Position numbers and translations under genes: made by a program
Assembly: GCF_019977275.1 (NCBI RefSeq)
Contig: NZ_AP024650.1
Location: 3,658,001 to 3,722,000, forward strand
DNA from: Arthrobacter sp. StoSoilB19
Lineage (GTDB): Bacteria; Actinomycetota; Actinomycetes; Actinomycetales; Micrococcaceae
Direction: 5' to 3'
DNA length: 64,000 nucleotides
The notes under the pieces: generated by a model
Databases searched by the model: none
What the model was told of the DNA's origin: nothing
Seen by the model: the letters and a program-made list of their open reading frames with translations, nothing else
Part shown: piece after piece, positions 1 to 6,842 of the stretch
Layout: each line of letters opens with the position of its first letter
Numbering within the stretch: the stretch's first letter is position 1

Positions 1-13
1 TCAGGTCAAGCAT
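1..13 (-). CDS. 5' end of a gene cut by the window edge
   Basis: An ATG at 11-13 on the minus strand is preceded, seven bases upstream, by an AAGGAG ribosome binding site and opens a frame reading Met-Leu-Asp-Leu before the window ends. Four residues cannot identify a product. The neighbours are a purine permease and deaminase read in the same direction, so a purine-catabolism gene such as an XdhC-type protein would fit, but that is a guess from context. Confidence 0.4.
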
Positions 14-64
14 GGCGGCACTCCTTCTTCCGCGCGGCGGTGGTGTCCATTGTCGGTCCTGGCA

Positions 65-93
65 GGGGCCGGGCCAAGGGTTGGCCCGGCCCC
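65..93 (-). terminator. GC-rich hairpin after the purine permease gene
   Basis: A perfect 13-bp inverted repeat (GGGGCCGGGCCAA and its complement) with a 3-nt loop sits just past the permease stop at 113. There is no clear T-tract, so it may be a Rho-assisted or weak intrinsic terminator before the next minus-strand gene. Confidence 0.6.
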
Positions 94-112
94 CGGTGTG
101 GCTGGCGCAAGC

Positions 113-1654
113 TCAGCCTCCGAGCAGGTGGTTGATCGGACCGCGGGCGAAGTACACCAGGAACCCGATGCTCACCACCCACATCAGCGGATGGATTTTC
201 TTCGCCTTGCCTGACGCAGCCCCGATGACGGCCCAGCTCACGAAGCCAACACCGATGCCGTTGGCGATCGAGTAGGTCAGCGGCATGGTGACGATGGTCA
301 GGAATGCCGGCAGGGCCACGGTGAACTTGGTGAACTTGATCTCCCGGATCTGCGCCATCATCATCGCCCCCACCACCACCAGGGCGGCGGCCGCGACCTC
401 GAGCGGCACCACGCTGGTGAGCGGGGTGAGGAACATCGAGCCGAGGAACAGCACGCCGGTGACCACCGAGGCCAGGCCGGTCCGTGCCCCTTCGCCGATG
501 CCGGCGGCGGAGTCGATGTACACGGTGTTGGAGGAACCGGAGGTTGCCCCGCCCGCCACGGCGCCGAAGCCTTCCACGATGAAGGCCGCTTTCAGCCGCG
601 GGAACGTGCCGTCCTTGTGGGCGACGCCGGCGCTCCTGGCCAGGCCGGTCATGGTTCCCATGGCGTCGAAGAAGTTGGTGAACACCAGCGTGAACACCAG
701 CATGGTGGCGGCCAGGCCGCCGATCCGGGCGAACGAGCCGAACAGGTCGAACTGCCCCACCAAACCGAGGTCCGGTGCCGAGACCAGCCGGCCGGACAGG
801 ACGGGGGTGTTCAGGTGCCAGCCGCCGGGGTTGGTGGCGCTGGCCGGGCCAAGCTTCAGGACGGCTTCCACGACGGCGGCCAGCACGGTGGTGCCGACGA
901 TGCCGATGAGCAGGCCGCCCTGGACCTTGCGCGCCACCAGGATCCCCATGGCAAGGAGGCCGATGACGAAGACGAGCGTGGGTACCGAGGTGATGGAGCC
1001 GCCGTCGCCCAGTTGGACCGGCGGACCGCCTGCCGTGGGCCGGACGAAGCCGGAGTCCACGAAGCCGATGAAGGCGATGAACAGGCCGATGCCCACGGTG
1101 ATGGCGGCCTTCAGTTCCTTGGGCACTGCCCGGAAGATGGCGGTCCGGGCGCCGGTGACGCCGAAGAGGACGATCAGGATGCCGTTGATCACCACCAGGC
1201 CCATGGCCTCGGGCCAGGTGACTTCCTGGATCACCGAGACCGCCAGGAAGGAGTTGATGCCCAGGCCGGCGGCAAGTCCGAAGGGCAGGTTGGCGATGAG
1301 GCCAAAGAGGATGGTCATGACGCCGGCGGTGAGGCCGGTGACGGCACCCACCTGGGCTGCGGATAGCCAGCCCCCGGCGACGTCGGTGGGGGCGTTGTCC
1401 GCGCTGAACCCGCCGAGGATGAGGGGGTTCAGGATGACGATGTACGCCATGGTGAAGAAGGTGACCAGGCCCCCGCGGAATTCGCGGGCAAGGGTTGAGC
1501 CGCGCCGGGTGACCTGGAAGAAGCGGTCCAGGAAGGATTCCGGGGCCGGCGGCAGCGGGACGTGCGGTCCCTGTGCCGAAGTGCGCGGCGCCCGCCGGGG
1601 GGTGCTGGTGGTTGGAGCCGGATGCTCCTCGTGGGAATGGTCCAGGATGGTCAT
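113..1654 (-). CDS. NCS2 family purine permease (AzgA/PbuG-like)
   Basis: A 513-residue integral membrane protein of the nucleobase:cation symporter-2 family, AzgA/PbuG branch, expected to import hypoxanthine, guanine or adenine with protons. Family marks are the AYIVILNPLILGG stretch in the first membrane segment and the GLAAGLGINSFLA segment that follows, with about a dozen hydrophobic helices. The first 50 residues are a hydrophilic, Pro-rich cytoplasmic tail. The gene begins 9 bp after the stop of the guanine-deaminase-like gene and is almost certainly cotranscribed with it, which favours guanine as the substrate. The ATG at 1654 has only a weak ribosome binding site, consistent with translational coupling. 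Exact substrate is not readable from sequence. Confidence 0.9.
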   Translation of the reverse strand: MTILDHSHEEHPAPTTSTPRRAPRTSAQGPHVPLPPAPESFLDRFFQVTRRGSTLAREFRGGLVTFFTMAYIVILNPLILGGFSADNAPTDVAGGWLSAAQVGAVTGLTAGVMTILFGLIANLPFGLAAGLGINSFLAVSVIQEVTWPEAMGLVVINGILIVLFGVTGARTAIFRAVPKELKAAITVGIGLFIAFIGFVDSGFVRPTAGGPPVQLGDGGSITSVPTLVFVIGLLAMGILVARKVQGGLLIGIVGTTVLAAVVEAVLKLGPASATNPGGWHLNTPVLSGRLVSAPDLGLVGQFDLFGSFARIGGLAATMLVFTLVFTNFFDAMGTMTGLARSAGVAHKDGTFPRLKAAFIVEGFGAVAGGATSGSSNTVYIDSAAGIGEGARTGLASVVTGVLFLGSMFLTPLTSVVPLEVAAAALVVVGAMMMAQIREIKFTKFTVALPAFLTIVTMPLTYSIANGIGVGFVSWAVIGAASGKAKKIHPLMWVVSIGFLVYFARGPINHLLGG

Positions 1655-1663
1655 CCCAGCCGC

Positions 1664-2158
1664 CTAGTAGTCGATCCTGGATTCGAGCGTGTTCCAGGTG
1701 TTGAACGGCTCCAGTGGTGCCGGGGCCTGGGGATCGCCCAGCTCCAGTTTGGATACCGGCATCAGGGAGTCCCTGTCCTGGTTTTCGAAGTATTCGTAGA
1801 AGACGGCGTCGTCAAAGCCGACGGAGGCGGCGTCGTGGCGGTCCGCGGCGTAGACCACGCGGCCCACCCGGGCCCAAAGTGCGGACGCCAGGCACATGGG
1901 GCATGGCTCGCAGCTGGTGTACAGGACTGCGCCGCTGAGGTCGAAGGTGCCCAGTTCGCGGCAGGCGGTGCGGATGGCGGTGACTTCGGCGTGGGCGGTG
2001 GGATCGTTGTCCGCTGTGACACGGTTGACGCCGTCGAACGTTTGGCCGTCCGCCGTGACGATCATGGCGCCGAACGGGCCTCCGCTGTTAAGGACGTTGG
2101 CCGTTGCCAGCCGGATGGAGCGGGCCAGAAATTGTTCGGCCGTGACGGTGGTACTCAT
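1664..2158 (-). CDS. nucleoside/guanine deaminase (CMP/dCMP deaminase fold)
   Basis: A 164-residue zinc deaminase with the HAEVTAIR motif (His ligand and catalytic Glu) and, about 30 residues on, SCEPCPMC carrying the two Cys ligands. Length, motif spacing and the C-terminal DDAVFYEYF region match the small GuaD-type guanine deaminases of Bacillus, which convert guanine to xanthine. It is the first gene of a two-gene minus-strand operon with the AzgA-like permease, and its substrate can be inferred from that and from the 8-oxoguanine deaminase across the divergent gap. A tRNA adenosine deaminase role is less likely because the C-terminal region is of GuaD type. Confidence 0.87.
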   Translation of the reverse strand: MSTTVTAEQFLARSIRLATANVLNSGGPFGAMIVTADGQTFDGVNRVTADNDPTAHAEVTAIRTACRELGTFDLSGAVLYTSCEPCPMCLASALWARVGRVVYAADRHDAASVGFDDAVFYEYFENQDRDSLMPVSKLELGDPQAPAPLEPFNTWNTLESRIDY

Positions 2159-2559
2159 GATGCGACTTCCTTTTGCCGGGAAGCCTGATGCCGTGCAGTA
2201 TCAGTAGAACCAGGTGCGAACGGTTACCAGGCTTCAGCATGTGCTGTGAAGGTTAAGTTGCGCCTGGTAGATAGCTTCCCCGAGGAGGGGCGCCCGCCTT
2301 TGGCAGAATCGAGATTAGCACCGCTTTGTGGGCTGCGCCATAGTTTTCTGGAAATTTAATTTCGCAATGTGAAATCCATGTTTCGACGCCTTCACGGCGG
2401 ATGCCGCCACGCAGTCACAATCACTTCCATTGACGCAGGTGGAGGCCCTTTCCTAGTCTGATCCCACCCGTCCTGCCTGCAGGTGGCGGGCACCTGGATC
2501 AGCAGACAGGGCCTCACTGAGCTGGAACAACTGCCACTGCGCCCAGAACAGGACATCCC
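2159..2559. promoter_or_regulatory. 400-bp divergent intergenic region with IclR-like half sites
   Basis: This gap separates the guanine deaminase/permease operon (minus) from the 8-oxoguanine deaminase gene (plus) and must hold both promoters. I see no credible ORF in it. The AT-rich stretch 2351-2375 has three alternating arms, GAAAT, ATTTC and GAAAT, with spacers of 3 and 7 bases, preceded by TG so that it begins TGGAAAT. This resembles half of the TGGAAATNATTTCCA operator known for the IclR family, and an IclR gene lies at 8.4-9.2 kb. The assignment is tentative. Confidence 0.4.
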
Positions 2560-3930
2560 ATGCCCCAGCCCCATCCAGCGCCCGCCTCCCGCCTGTGGAT
2601 CCGGAGCCCCCTGGCCGCCTTCACCGCCAACACTCTTGACGCCTCGGGTGGCGTGGTGGTCAACGGCGGAGTGATTGAAGAAGTCCTGGCAGCGGGGCAG
2701 AAGCCGGCCGCGCCCTGCACCGAAACGTTCGACGCCGGCAGCCACGTCCTGCTGCCGGGCCTGGTCAACACGCACCACCACTTCTACCAAACCCTCACCC
2801 GGGCCTGGGGTCCGGTGGCCAACGCCCCGCTGTTCCCGTGGCTGCAGAACCTTTATCCGGTGTGGGCCCGGCTGACGCCGAAAGACCTGGAACTGGCCAC
2901 CACGGTGGCCCTTGCCGAACTGCTGCTCTCGGGCTGCACCACCGCTGCCGACCACCACTACCTTTTTCCCGCGGGCCTTGAGGACGCCATTGACATTGAA
3001 GTGGAGGCGGTGCGCCGGCTGGGCATGCGGGCCACCCTCACCCGCGGGTCCATGACCCTGGGAACGGACGACGGCGGCCTGCCGCCGCAGTCCACCGTGC
3101 AGGCCCCGGAAGTGGTGCTGGCGGACAGCGAGCGCCTGGTGGGCCGGTACCACGAGCGCGGCGATGACGCGGTGATCCAGATTGCGCTGGCGCCGTGCTC
3201 CCCGTTCTCGGTAACCAAGGAGATCATGGCCGAAAGCGCGGCCCTCGCCGGGCGGCTGGACGTCCGGCTGCACACCCACCTGGCAGAAACCCTCGACGAG
3301 GAGGACTTCTGCCGGGAGATGTTCGGGCTGCGGACGGTGGACTACCTGGACAGCGTCGGCTGGTTGACGGACCGCACCTGGCTGGGCCACGGCATCCATT
3401 TCAGCGACGCGGAGATCGCCCGGCTGGGTGCCGCGGGGACCGCGGTGGCGCATTGCCCCACCTCCAATATGCGTCTGGCGTCAGGCACCGCCCGGGTCCT
3501 GGAACTGGAAGACGCCGGAGTTCCGGTGGGGCTGGGCGTTGACGGTTCGGCATCCAATGACGCCTCCAACATGATCCTGGAAGCGCGGCAGGCCCTCTAC
3601 CTCCAGCGGCTGCGGTACGGGGCCGACGTACCGGTGGAACGGGCCCTGGGCTGGGCCACCCGCGGATCCGCCGCGGTCCTGGGCAGAACCGGACTGGGCC
3701 AGCTGGCACCCGGGATGCAGGCGGACCTGGCACTCTTCCGGCTCGACGACCTGCGTTTCTCCGGCAGCCACGATCCCGTGGCCGCCCTCCTCCTGTGCGC
3801 CGCGGACCGGGCGGACCGGGTGATGGTCGGCGGGCAGTGGCGTGTGGTGGACGGCCAGGTTCCGGGATTGGACGTGGCGGGGCTCATCGCGGAGCACTCC
3901 GCCGCGGCACGACGCCTGATAAACGGCTGA
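2560..3930 (+). CDS. 8-oxoguanine deaminase-like amidohydrolase
   Basis: A 456-residue metal-dependent hydrolase of the amidohydrolase superfamily that fits the 8-oxoguanine deaminase subgroup (8-oxoguanine to urate plus ammonia). Visible metal-site motifs are NTHHHFYQT near residue 70, LHTHLAE (second-sphere His/Glu) near 225, GHGIHF near 265 and GVDGSASND near 320. The C-terminal AMADLALF-like turn (AGMQADLALFRLDD) is the usual closing strand. An AGGA ribosome binding site precedes the ATG. Its product feeds directly to the urate oxidase encoded 1.9 kb downstream. Related guanine or S-adenosylhomocysteine deaminases are the alternatives; context favours 8-oxoguanine. Confidence 0.85.
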   Translation: MPQPHPAPASRLWIRSPLAAFTANTLDASGGVVVNGGVIEEVLAAGQKPAAPCTETFDAGSHVLLPGLVNTHHHFYQTLTRAWGPVANAPLFPWLQNLYPVWARLTPKDLELATTVALAELLLSGCTTAADHHYLFPAGLEDAIDIEVEAVRRLGMRATLTRGSMTLGTDDGGLPPQSTVQAPEVVLADSERLVGRYHERGDDAVIQIALAPCSPFSVTKEIMAESAALAGRLDVRLHTHLAETLDEEDFCREMFGLRTVDYLDSVGWLTDRTWLGHGIHFSDAEIARLGAAGTAVAHCPTSNMRLASGTARVLELEDAGVPVGLGVDGSASNDASNMILEARQALYLQRLRYGADVPVERALGWATRGSAAVLGRTGLGQLAPGMQADLALFRLDDLRFSGSHDPVAALLLCAADRADRVMVGGQWRVVDGQVPGLDVAGLIAEHSAAARRLING

Positions 3931-3961
3931 CAGGGATACTGGCCGCTGCTACCGTGGCGGC

Positions 3962-5206
3962 ATGACTCCGTCAAAGACGCCGGCCGAAGTCCTGGATATC
4001 GAGGGTGTTGAGGTCCGGATCTCCAGCCCGGACAAGGTGGTATTCCCCCAGCCGGGGCTGACCAAGCTTGACCTCGTGCGCTATTACCTGGCTGTGGCGG
4101 ACGGAGCGCTGCGGGGTGCGGGAGGGCGGCCGATGGTGCTCAAGCGGTTTCCCAAGGGGATCGACGCGGAGCCGTTCTTCCAGAAGCGCGTCCCGGAAAA
4201 CCACCCGCCCTTTATTGACACCACCACGCTGCATTACGCGTCCGGGACCTCGGCGGAGGAGGCAGTGATCCGCGATGCGGCCGGCCTGGCCTGGGTGATC
4301 AACCTCGGCTGCCTTGACCTGAACCCGCACCCGGTCCGGGCAGAGGACCTGGAACACCCGGACGAACTCCGCGTGGACCTGGACCCCATGCCGGGAGTGG
4401 ACTGGCCGCAGATCGTGGACGTGGCCTACGTGGCGCAGGAGGTCCTGGCGGACGTGGGCCTGGAGGGGTGGCCGAAGACCAGCGGTTCGCGGGGGCTGCA
4501 CATCCTGGTGCGCATTGCCCCGGAGTGGTCCTACCGCGATGTCCGGCTCGCTGCGGAAACCCTGGCCCGGGAGGTGGAAAACCGCGCTCCCGGACTCGCC
4601 ACGGCACGGTGGTGGAAGGAGGAGCGCGGCGAGAGCGTGTTCGTGGACTTCAACCAGAACGCCAAGGACCGCACCGTGGCCTCCGCCTATTCAGTCAGGC
4701 CGCTGCCCGATGCCCGGGTCTCGGCGCCGCTTACCTGGGAAGAGGTGCGCACCGCCAGGCCGGAACAGTTCACGGTGCCCACCGTCCTGGAGCGGTTCGC
4801 CGAGATCGGCGATCCGCATGCGGGTATTGACGGCGCGGTGGGCAGGCTCGATGGACTCCTGGCCCTTGCCGAAAAACTGGGTCCCGCAGAGAAGGCACCG
4901 CGCGGCGGCAACGGATCCGGACGCCGGCAGTCGGTGATGCCGCTCATCGAAGTGGCCCGGACCAGGACCAAGCCCGAGGCGCTCGCCGCGCTCGATGAAT
5001 GGAGGTCCCGGCACGCCGGAGTCGTGGCGGCCCTTCAGCCCGCCGATGTCCTTGTGGACGGGATGCGTGGATCCAGCTCGCTCTGGTACCGGGTGCGGGT
5101 AAACCTGCAGCATGTACCCGAGGCGGACCGGCCGCCCCAGGAGGAGCTCGTCGCGGACTACGACCCCTGGGCGGGCAAGCAGTGGCCCGGAGGCCCCGGC
5201 TCCTGA
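3962..5206 (+). CDS. LigD polymerase (primase-like) domain protein, non-homologous end joining
   Basis: A 414-residue stand-alone relative of the LigD polymerase domain, an archaeo-eukaryotic primase fold that fills gaps during bacterial non-homologous end joining. The catalytic DLDP motif (RVDLDPMPG) lies near residue 140, SGSRGLHILVRI carrying the nucleotide-binding His near 180, and VFVDFNQNAKDRT with the third acidic residue near 225. The last 110 residues are a charged extension beyond the usual polymerase domain. No ligase or Ku gene is adjacent, and the gene follows the deaminase by 31 bp in the same direction, so it may be cotranscribed with a purine gene. Ku and LigD would have to be encoded elsewhere. 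Confidence 0.88.
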   Translation: MTPSKTPAEVLDIEGVEVRISSPDKVVFPQPGLTKLDLVRYYLAVADGALRGAGGRPMVLKRFPKGIDAEPFFQKRVPENHPPFIDTTTLHYASGTSAEEAVIRDAAGLAWVINLGCLDLNPHPVRAEDLEHPDELRVDLDPMPGVDWPQIVDVAYVAQEVLADVGLEGWPKTSGSRGLHILVRIAPEWSYRDVRLAAETLAREVENRAPGLATARWWKEERGESVFVDFNQNAKDRTVASAYSVRPLPDARVSAPLTWEEVRTARPEQFTVPTVLERFAEIGDPHAGIDGAVGRLDGLLALAEKLGPAEKAPRGGNGSGRRQSVMPLIEVARTRTKPEALAALDEWRSRHAGVVAALQPADVLVDGMRGSSSLWYRVRVNLQHVPEADRPPQEELVADYDPWAGKQWPGGPGS

Positions 5207-5213
5207 CGCCCGG

Positions 5214-5263
5214 CCAGGGGTCAGCGGCGGCCAGGGGTCAGCGGCGGCCGGGGTCAGCGGCGC
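5214..5263. repeat. 17-bp tandem repeat, about three copies
   Basis: The unit CCAGGGGTCAGCGGCGG occurs at 5214-5230 and 5231-5247, with a slightly diverged partial third copy to 5263. It fills the gap between the stop of the LigD-like gene and the 3' end of the small convergent ORF, and each copy carries a TCA that is a TGA stop on the minus strand. Confidence 0.85.
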
Positions 5264-5424
5264 CCGAACACCGGAAGGGCGCGGAGCCAGCGTGAAAAGC
5301 CTCCGGACCGCCGCTCGTGGTCGGCCGGAATGTAGAAGTCGGGATCACTGGCTCCGAAGGGCAGGTACAACTCCTGGCCCGGCGCCGGGAATTCCACAAC
5401 CTGGTTCTGTTCCTGGGGGTTCAT
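5254..5424 (-). CDS. small hypothetical protein, 56 aa
   Basis: An ATG at 5424 with a strong GGAGGAG ribosome binding site opens a 56-codon frame. The product starts MNPQEQNQVVEF, contains a Pro-Gly-rich middle with YLPFGASDPDFYIP, and ends in a basic GFSRWLRALPVFGRR tail that could form a short amphipathic helix. No family is recognised. A good sigma-70-like promoter (5485-5514) and an inverted repeat in the leader support a real gene. It is too short for many gene finders. It runs opposite to urate oxidase and toward the LigD-like gene. Confidence 0.6.
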   Translation of the reverse strand: MNPQEQNQVVEFPAPGQELYLPFGASDPDFYIPADHERRSGGFSRWLRALPVFGRR

Positions 5425-5448
5425 CTGCTCCTCCTGTTCCTATAGCGT

Positions 5449-5463
5449 TTCCGTATCTCGGAA
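5449..5463. promoter_or_regulatory. TTCCG-N5-CGGAA inverted repeat, possible IclR/AllR operator
   Basis: A perfect 5-bp inverted repeat in an AT-rich context (TTTCCGTATCTCGGAA) lies in the leader of the small minus-strand ORF, downstream of its -10 box. Its form is close to operators reported for IclR/AllR-type repressors of allantoin genes. Binding is inferred. Confidence 0.4.
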
Positions 5464-5484
5464 TTTATTTATTGCTATATGAAA

Positions 5485-5514
5485 AGTGTAGGTAGTGGAG
5501 CAGCTTGACGTCAA
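5485..5514 (-). promoter_or_regulatory. sigma-70-like promoter for the 56-aa ORF
   Basis: On the minus strand TTGACG (5509-5514) is followed after 18 bp by TACACT (5485-5490), giving a start about 50 bases upstream of the ATG at 5424. The -35 box sits in a perfect TTGACGTCAA palindrome (5505-5514). Confidence 0.5.
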
Positions 5515-5670
5515 CGGTTCCGTCAATGGTGCTCCGGGGCCGGCTGGGCATACGGCAGTCATAAAATGATTTTTGGCCTTGTGATGTACACCACCGGTTT
5601 GCGGAGGTACGCTGTTAGGCAACTCGTGGCGCACGTCACGTAACCTGGGAGCAGCAGGCAGGGTCGTAAT

Positions 5671-5702
5671 GAGCTGGCATCAACGGATGCCGGCTCTTTT
5701 TT
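5671..5702 (+). terminator. intrinsic terminator hairpin in the urate oxidase leader
   Basis: An 11-bp stem (GAGCTGGCATC with GATGCCGGCTC, one G-T pair) closes a 4-nt loop and is followed by six T residues: a textbook plus-strand intrinsic terminator. The nearest plus-strand gene upstream ends at 5206, beyond a convergent ORF, and urate oxidase starts 94 bp downstream. It therefore ends either a small RNA or an attenuated leader of the urate oxidase transcript. Confidence 0.7.
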
Positions 5703-5755
5703 GTTGGGTCGGCTCCATCGGAAACGCGCATGAAATGCGCGCTTAATTTCAGTGA

Positions 5756-5771
5756 TGGAACCTAGGTTCCA
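5756..5771. promoter_or_regulatory. 16-bp perfect palindrome before urate oxidase, probable operator
   Basis: TGGAACCTAGGTTCCA is fully self-complementary and ends 24 bp before the urate oxidase ATG, where a repressor would overlap the promoter or transcription start. The TGGAA...TTCCA arms match the outer arms of the IclR-family consensus, and an IclR gene lies 2.6 kb downstream. A second inverted repeat, GCGCAT-GAA-ATGCGC, lies just upstream near 5726-5740. Confidence 0.6.
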
Positions 5772-5795
5772 CTTACCGGAAGTTGGGAAAAGACC

Positions 5796-6704
5796 ATGAG
5801 CAGCAAGATCATCCTCGGCGAAAACCAGTACGGCAAGGCAGAAGTGCGCGTCGTCAAGATCACCCGCGACACCAACCGCCACGAGATCGAGGACCTGAAC
5901 GTCACCTCGCAGCTGCGGGGCGACTTTGCCGCGGCCCACCTTGAGGGCGACAACGCCCACGTGGTGGCCACTGACACCCAGAAAAACACCATCTACGCCT
6001 TCGCCCGTGAGGGCATCGGCTCGCCGGAGGCGTTCCTGCTGCGCCTCGGCGAGCACTTCACGTCCAGCTTCGACTGGGTCACCGGCGGCCGCTGGGAAGC
6101 CGAGTCCTACGCATGGAACCGGATCCAGGCCCACGGCAGCGAACACGACCACTCGTTCGTCCGCAACGGCCAGGAAGTCCGGACCGCCGTCCTGGTCCGT
6201 GACGGGGCCACCAGCCACCTGATTTCCGGGCTGAAGGACCTCACCGTCCTCAAGTCCACCCAGTCCGGCTTTGTCGGCTACCCCCGGGACCGCTACACCA
6301 CGCTTCCCGAGACCACCGACCGCATCCTTGCAACGGACGTTTCGGCCCGCTGGCGCTTCAAGACCGGCACCGATTTCAGCGCGCTGGACTTCAACAAGAG
6401 CTACGACGACGTCAAGGGCCTCCTGCTCGAAGGCTTCACGGAAAAGTACTCCCATGCACTGCAGCAGACCCTGTTCGACATGGGCGCCAAGGTCCTGGAG
6501 GCGCACAGCGAAATCGACGAGATCAAGTTCTCCATGCCCAACAAGCACCACTTCCTGGTGGACCTTTCCCCATTCGGCCTGGACAACCCCAATGAGGTCT
6601 TTTACGCGGCCGACCGCCCGTACGGCCTGATCGAGGCCACCGTCCAGCGCGAGGACGCTGCGGCGGCCCCGGCCGCCTGGTCGGGTATCGCCGGCTTCTG
6701 CTAA
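5796..6704 (+). CDS. urate oxidase (uricase)
   Basis: A 302-residue cofactor-free uricase that oxidises urate to 5-hydroxyisourate. The tandem T-fold signature is clear: GENQYGKAEVRVVKITR at the N terminus, ATDTQKNTIYAFA around residue 60 with the catalytic Thr, LKSTQSGFVGYPRDRYTTL around 152-170 covering the second signature, and the MPNKHHFLVDLSPFG C-terminal block with the substrate-binding region. Length equals the family norm. It sits between the 8-oxoguanine deaminase, which makes urate, and a urate/xanthine permease. A palindromic operator and a leader terminator upstream suggest repression in the absence of purines. Confidence 0.96.
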   Translation: MSSKIILGENQYGKAEVRVVKITRDTNRHEIEDLNVTSQLRGDFAAAHLEGDNAHVVATDTQKNTIYAFAREGIGSPEAFLLRLGEHFTSSFDWVTGGRWEAESYAWNRIQAHGSEHDHSFVRNGQEVRTAVLVRDGATSHLISGLKDLTVLKSTQSGFVGYPRDRYTTLPETTDRILATDVSARWRFKTGTDFSALDFNKSYDDVKGLLLEGFTEKYSHALQQTLFDMGAKVLEAHSEIDEIKFSMPNKHHFLVDLSPFGLDNPNEVFYAADRPYGLIEATVQREDAAAAPAAWSGIAGFC

Positions 6705-6720
6705 AGCACGACAACAGGTT

Positions 6721-6759
6721 TCGACGGGCCCAACCACCATTGGCGGCTGGGCCCGTCGA
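6721..6759 (+). terminator. hairpin between urate oxidase and permease genes
   Basis: A perfect 12-bp stem, TCGACGGGCCCA and its complement, encloses a 15-nt loop 16 bp after the urate oxidase stop. No T-tract follows, so it may only attenuate read-through into the permease gene. Confidence 0.6.
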
Positions 6760-6780
6760 GGCCACCCCACAGCTTCACCT

Positions 6781-6842
6781 GTTAGCCAGACAACGTTAGC
6801 CAGACGATGACGTCTGCCATGAACCAAGAAAGTCTGCCATGA
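6781..6842 (+). repeat. two short direct duplications creating an upstream mini-ORF
   Basis: GTTAGCCAGAC occurs at 6781 and again 14 bases on, and GTCTGCCATGAAC occurs at 6812 and again at 6832. The second duplication doubles the permease start codon. The first ATG (6819) reads a seven-residue peptide, MNQESLP, whose TGA stop (6840-6842) overlaps the permease ATG (6839-6841). Neither ATG has a clear ribosome binding site. Confidence 0.75.

Noticed and set aside
285..1667. Long plus-strand frame of 460 codons opposite the purine permease
   Set aside because: It mirrors the permease, has no family motifs, high Arg/Pro/Thr typical of antisense high-GC frames, and no ribosome binding site.
5559..5671. 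Known riboswitch class (purine, glycine, TPP, fluoride) or SRP RNA in the uricase leader
   Set aside because: Conserved core sequences of those classes are absent; only a general hairpin pattern and the terminator are supported.
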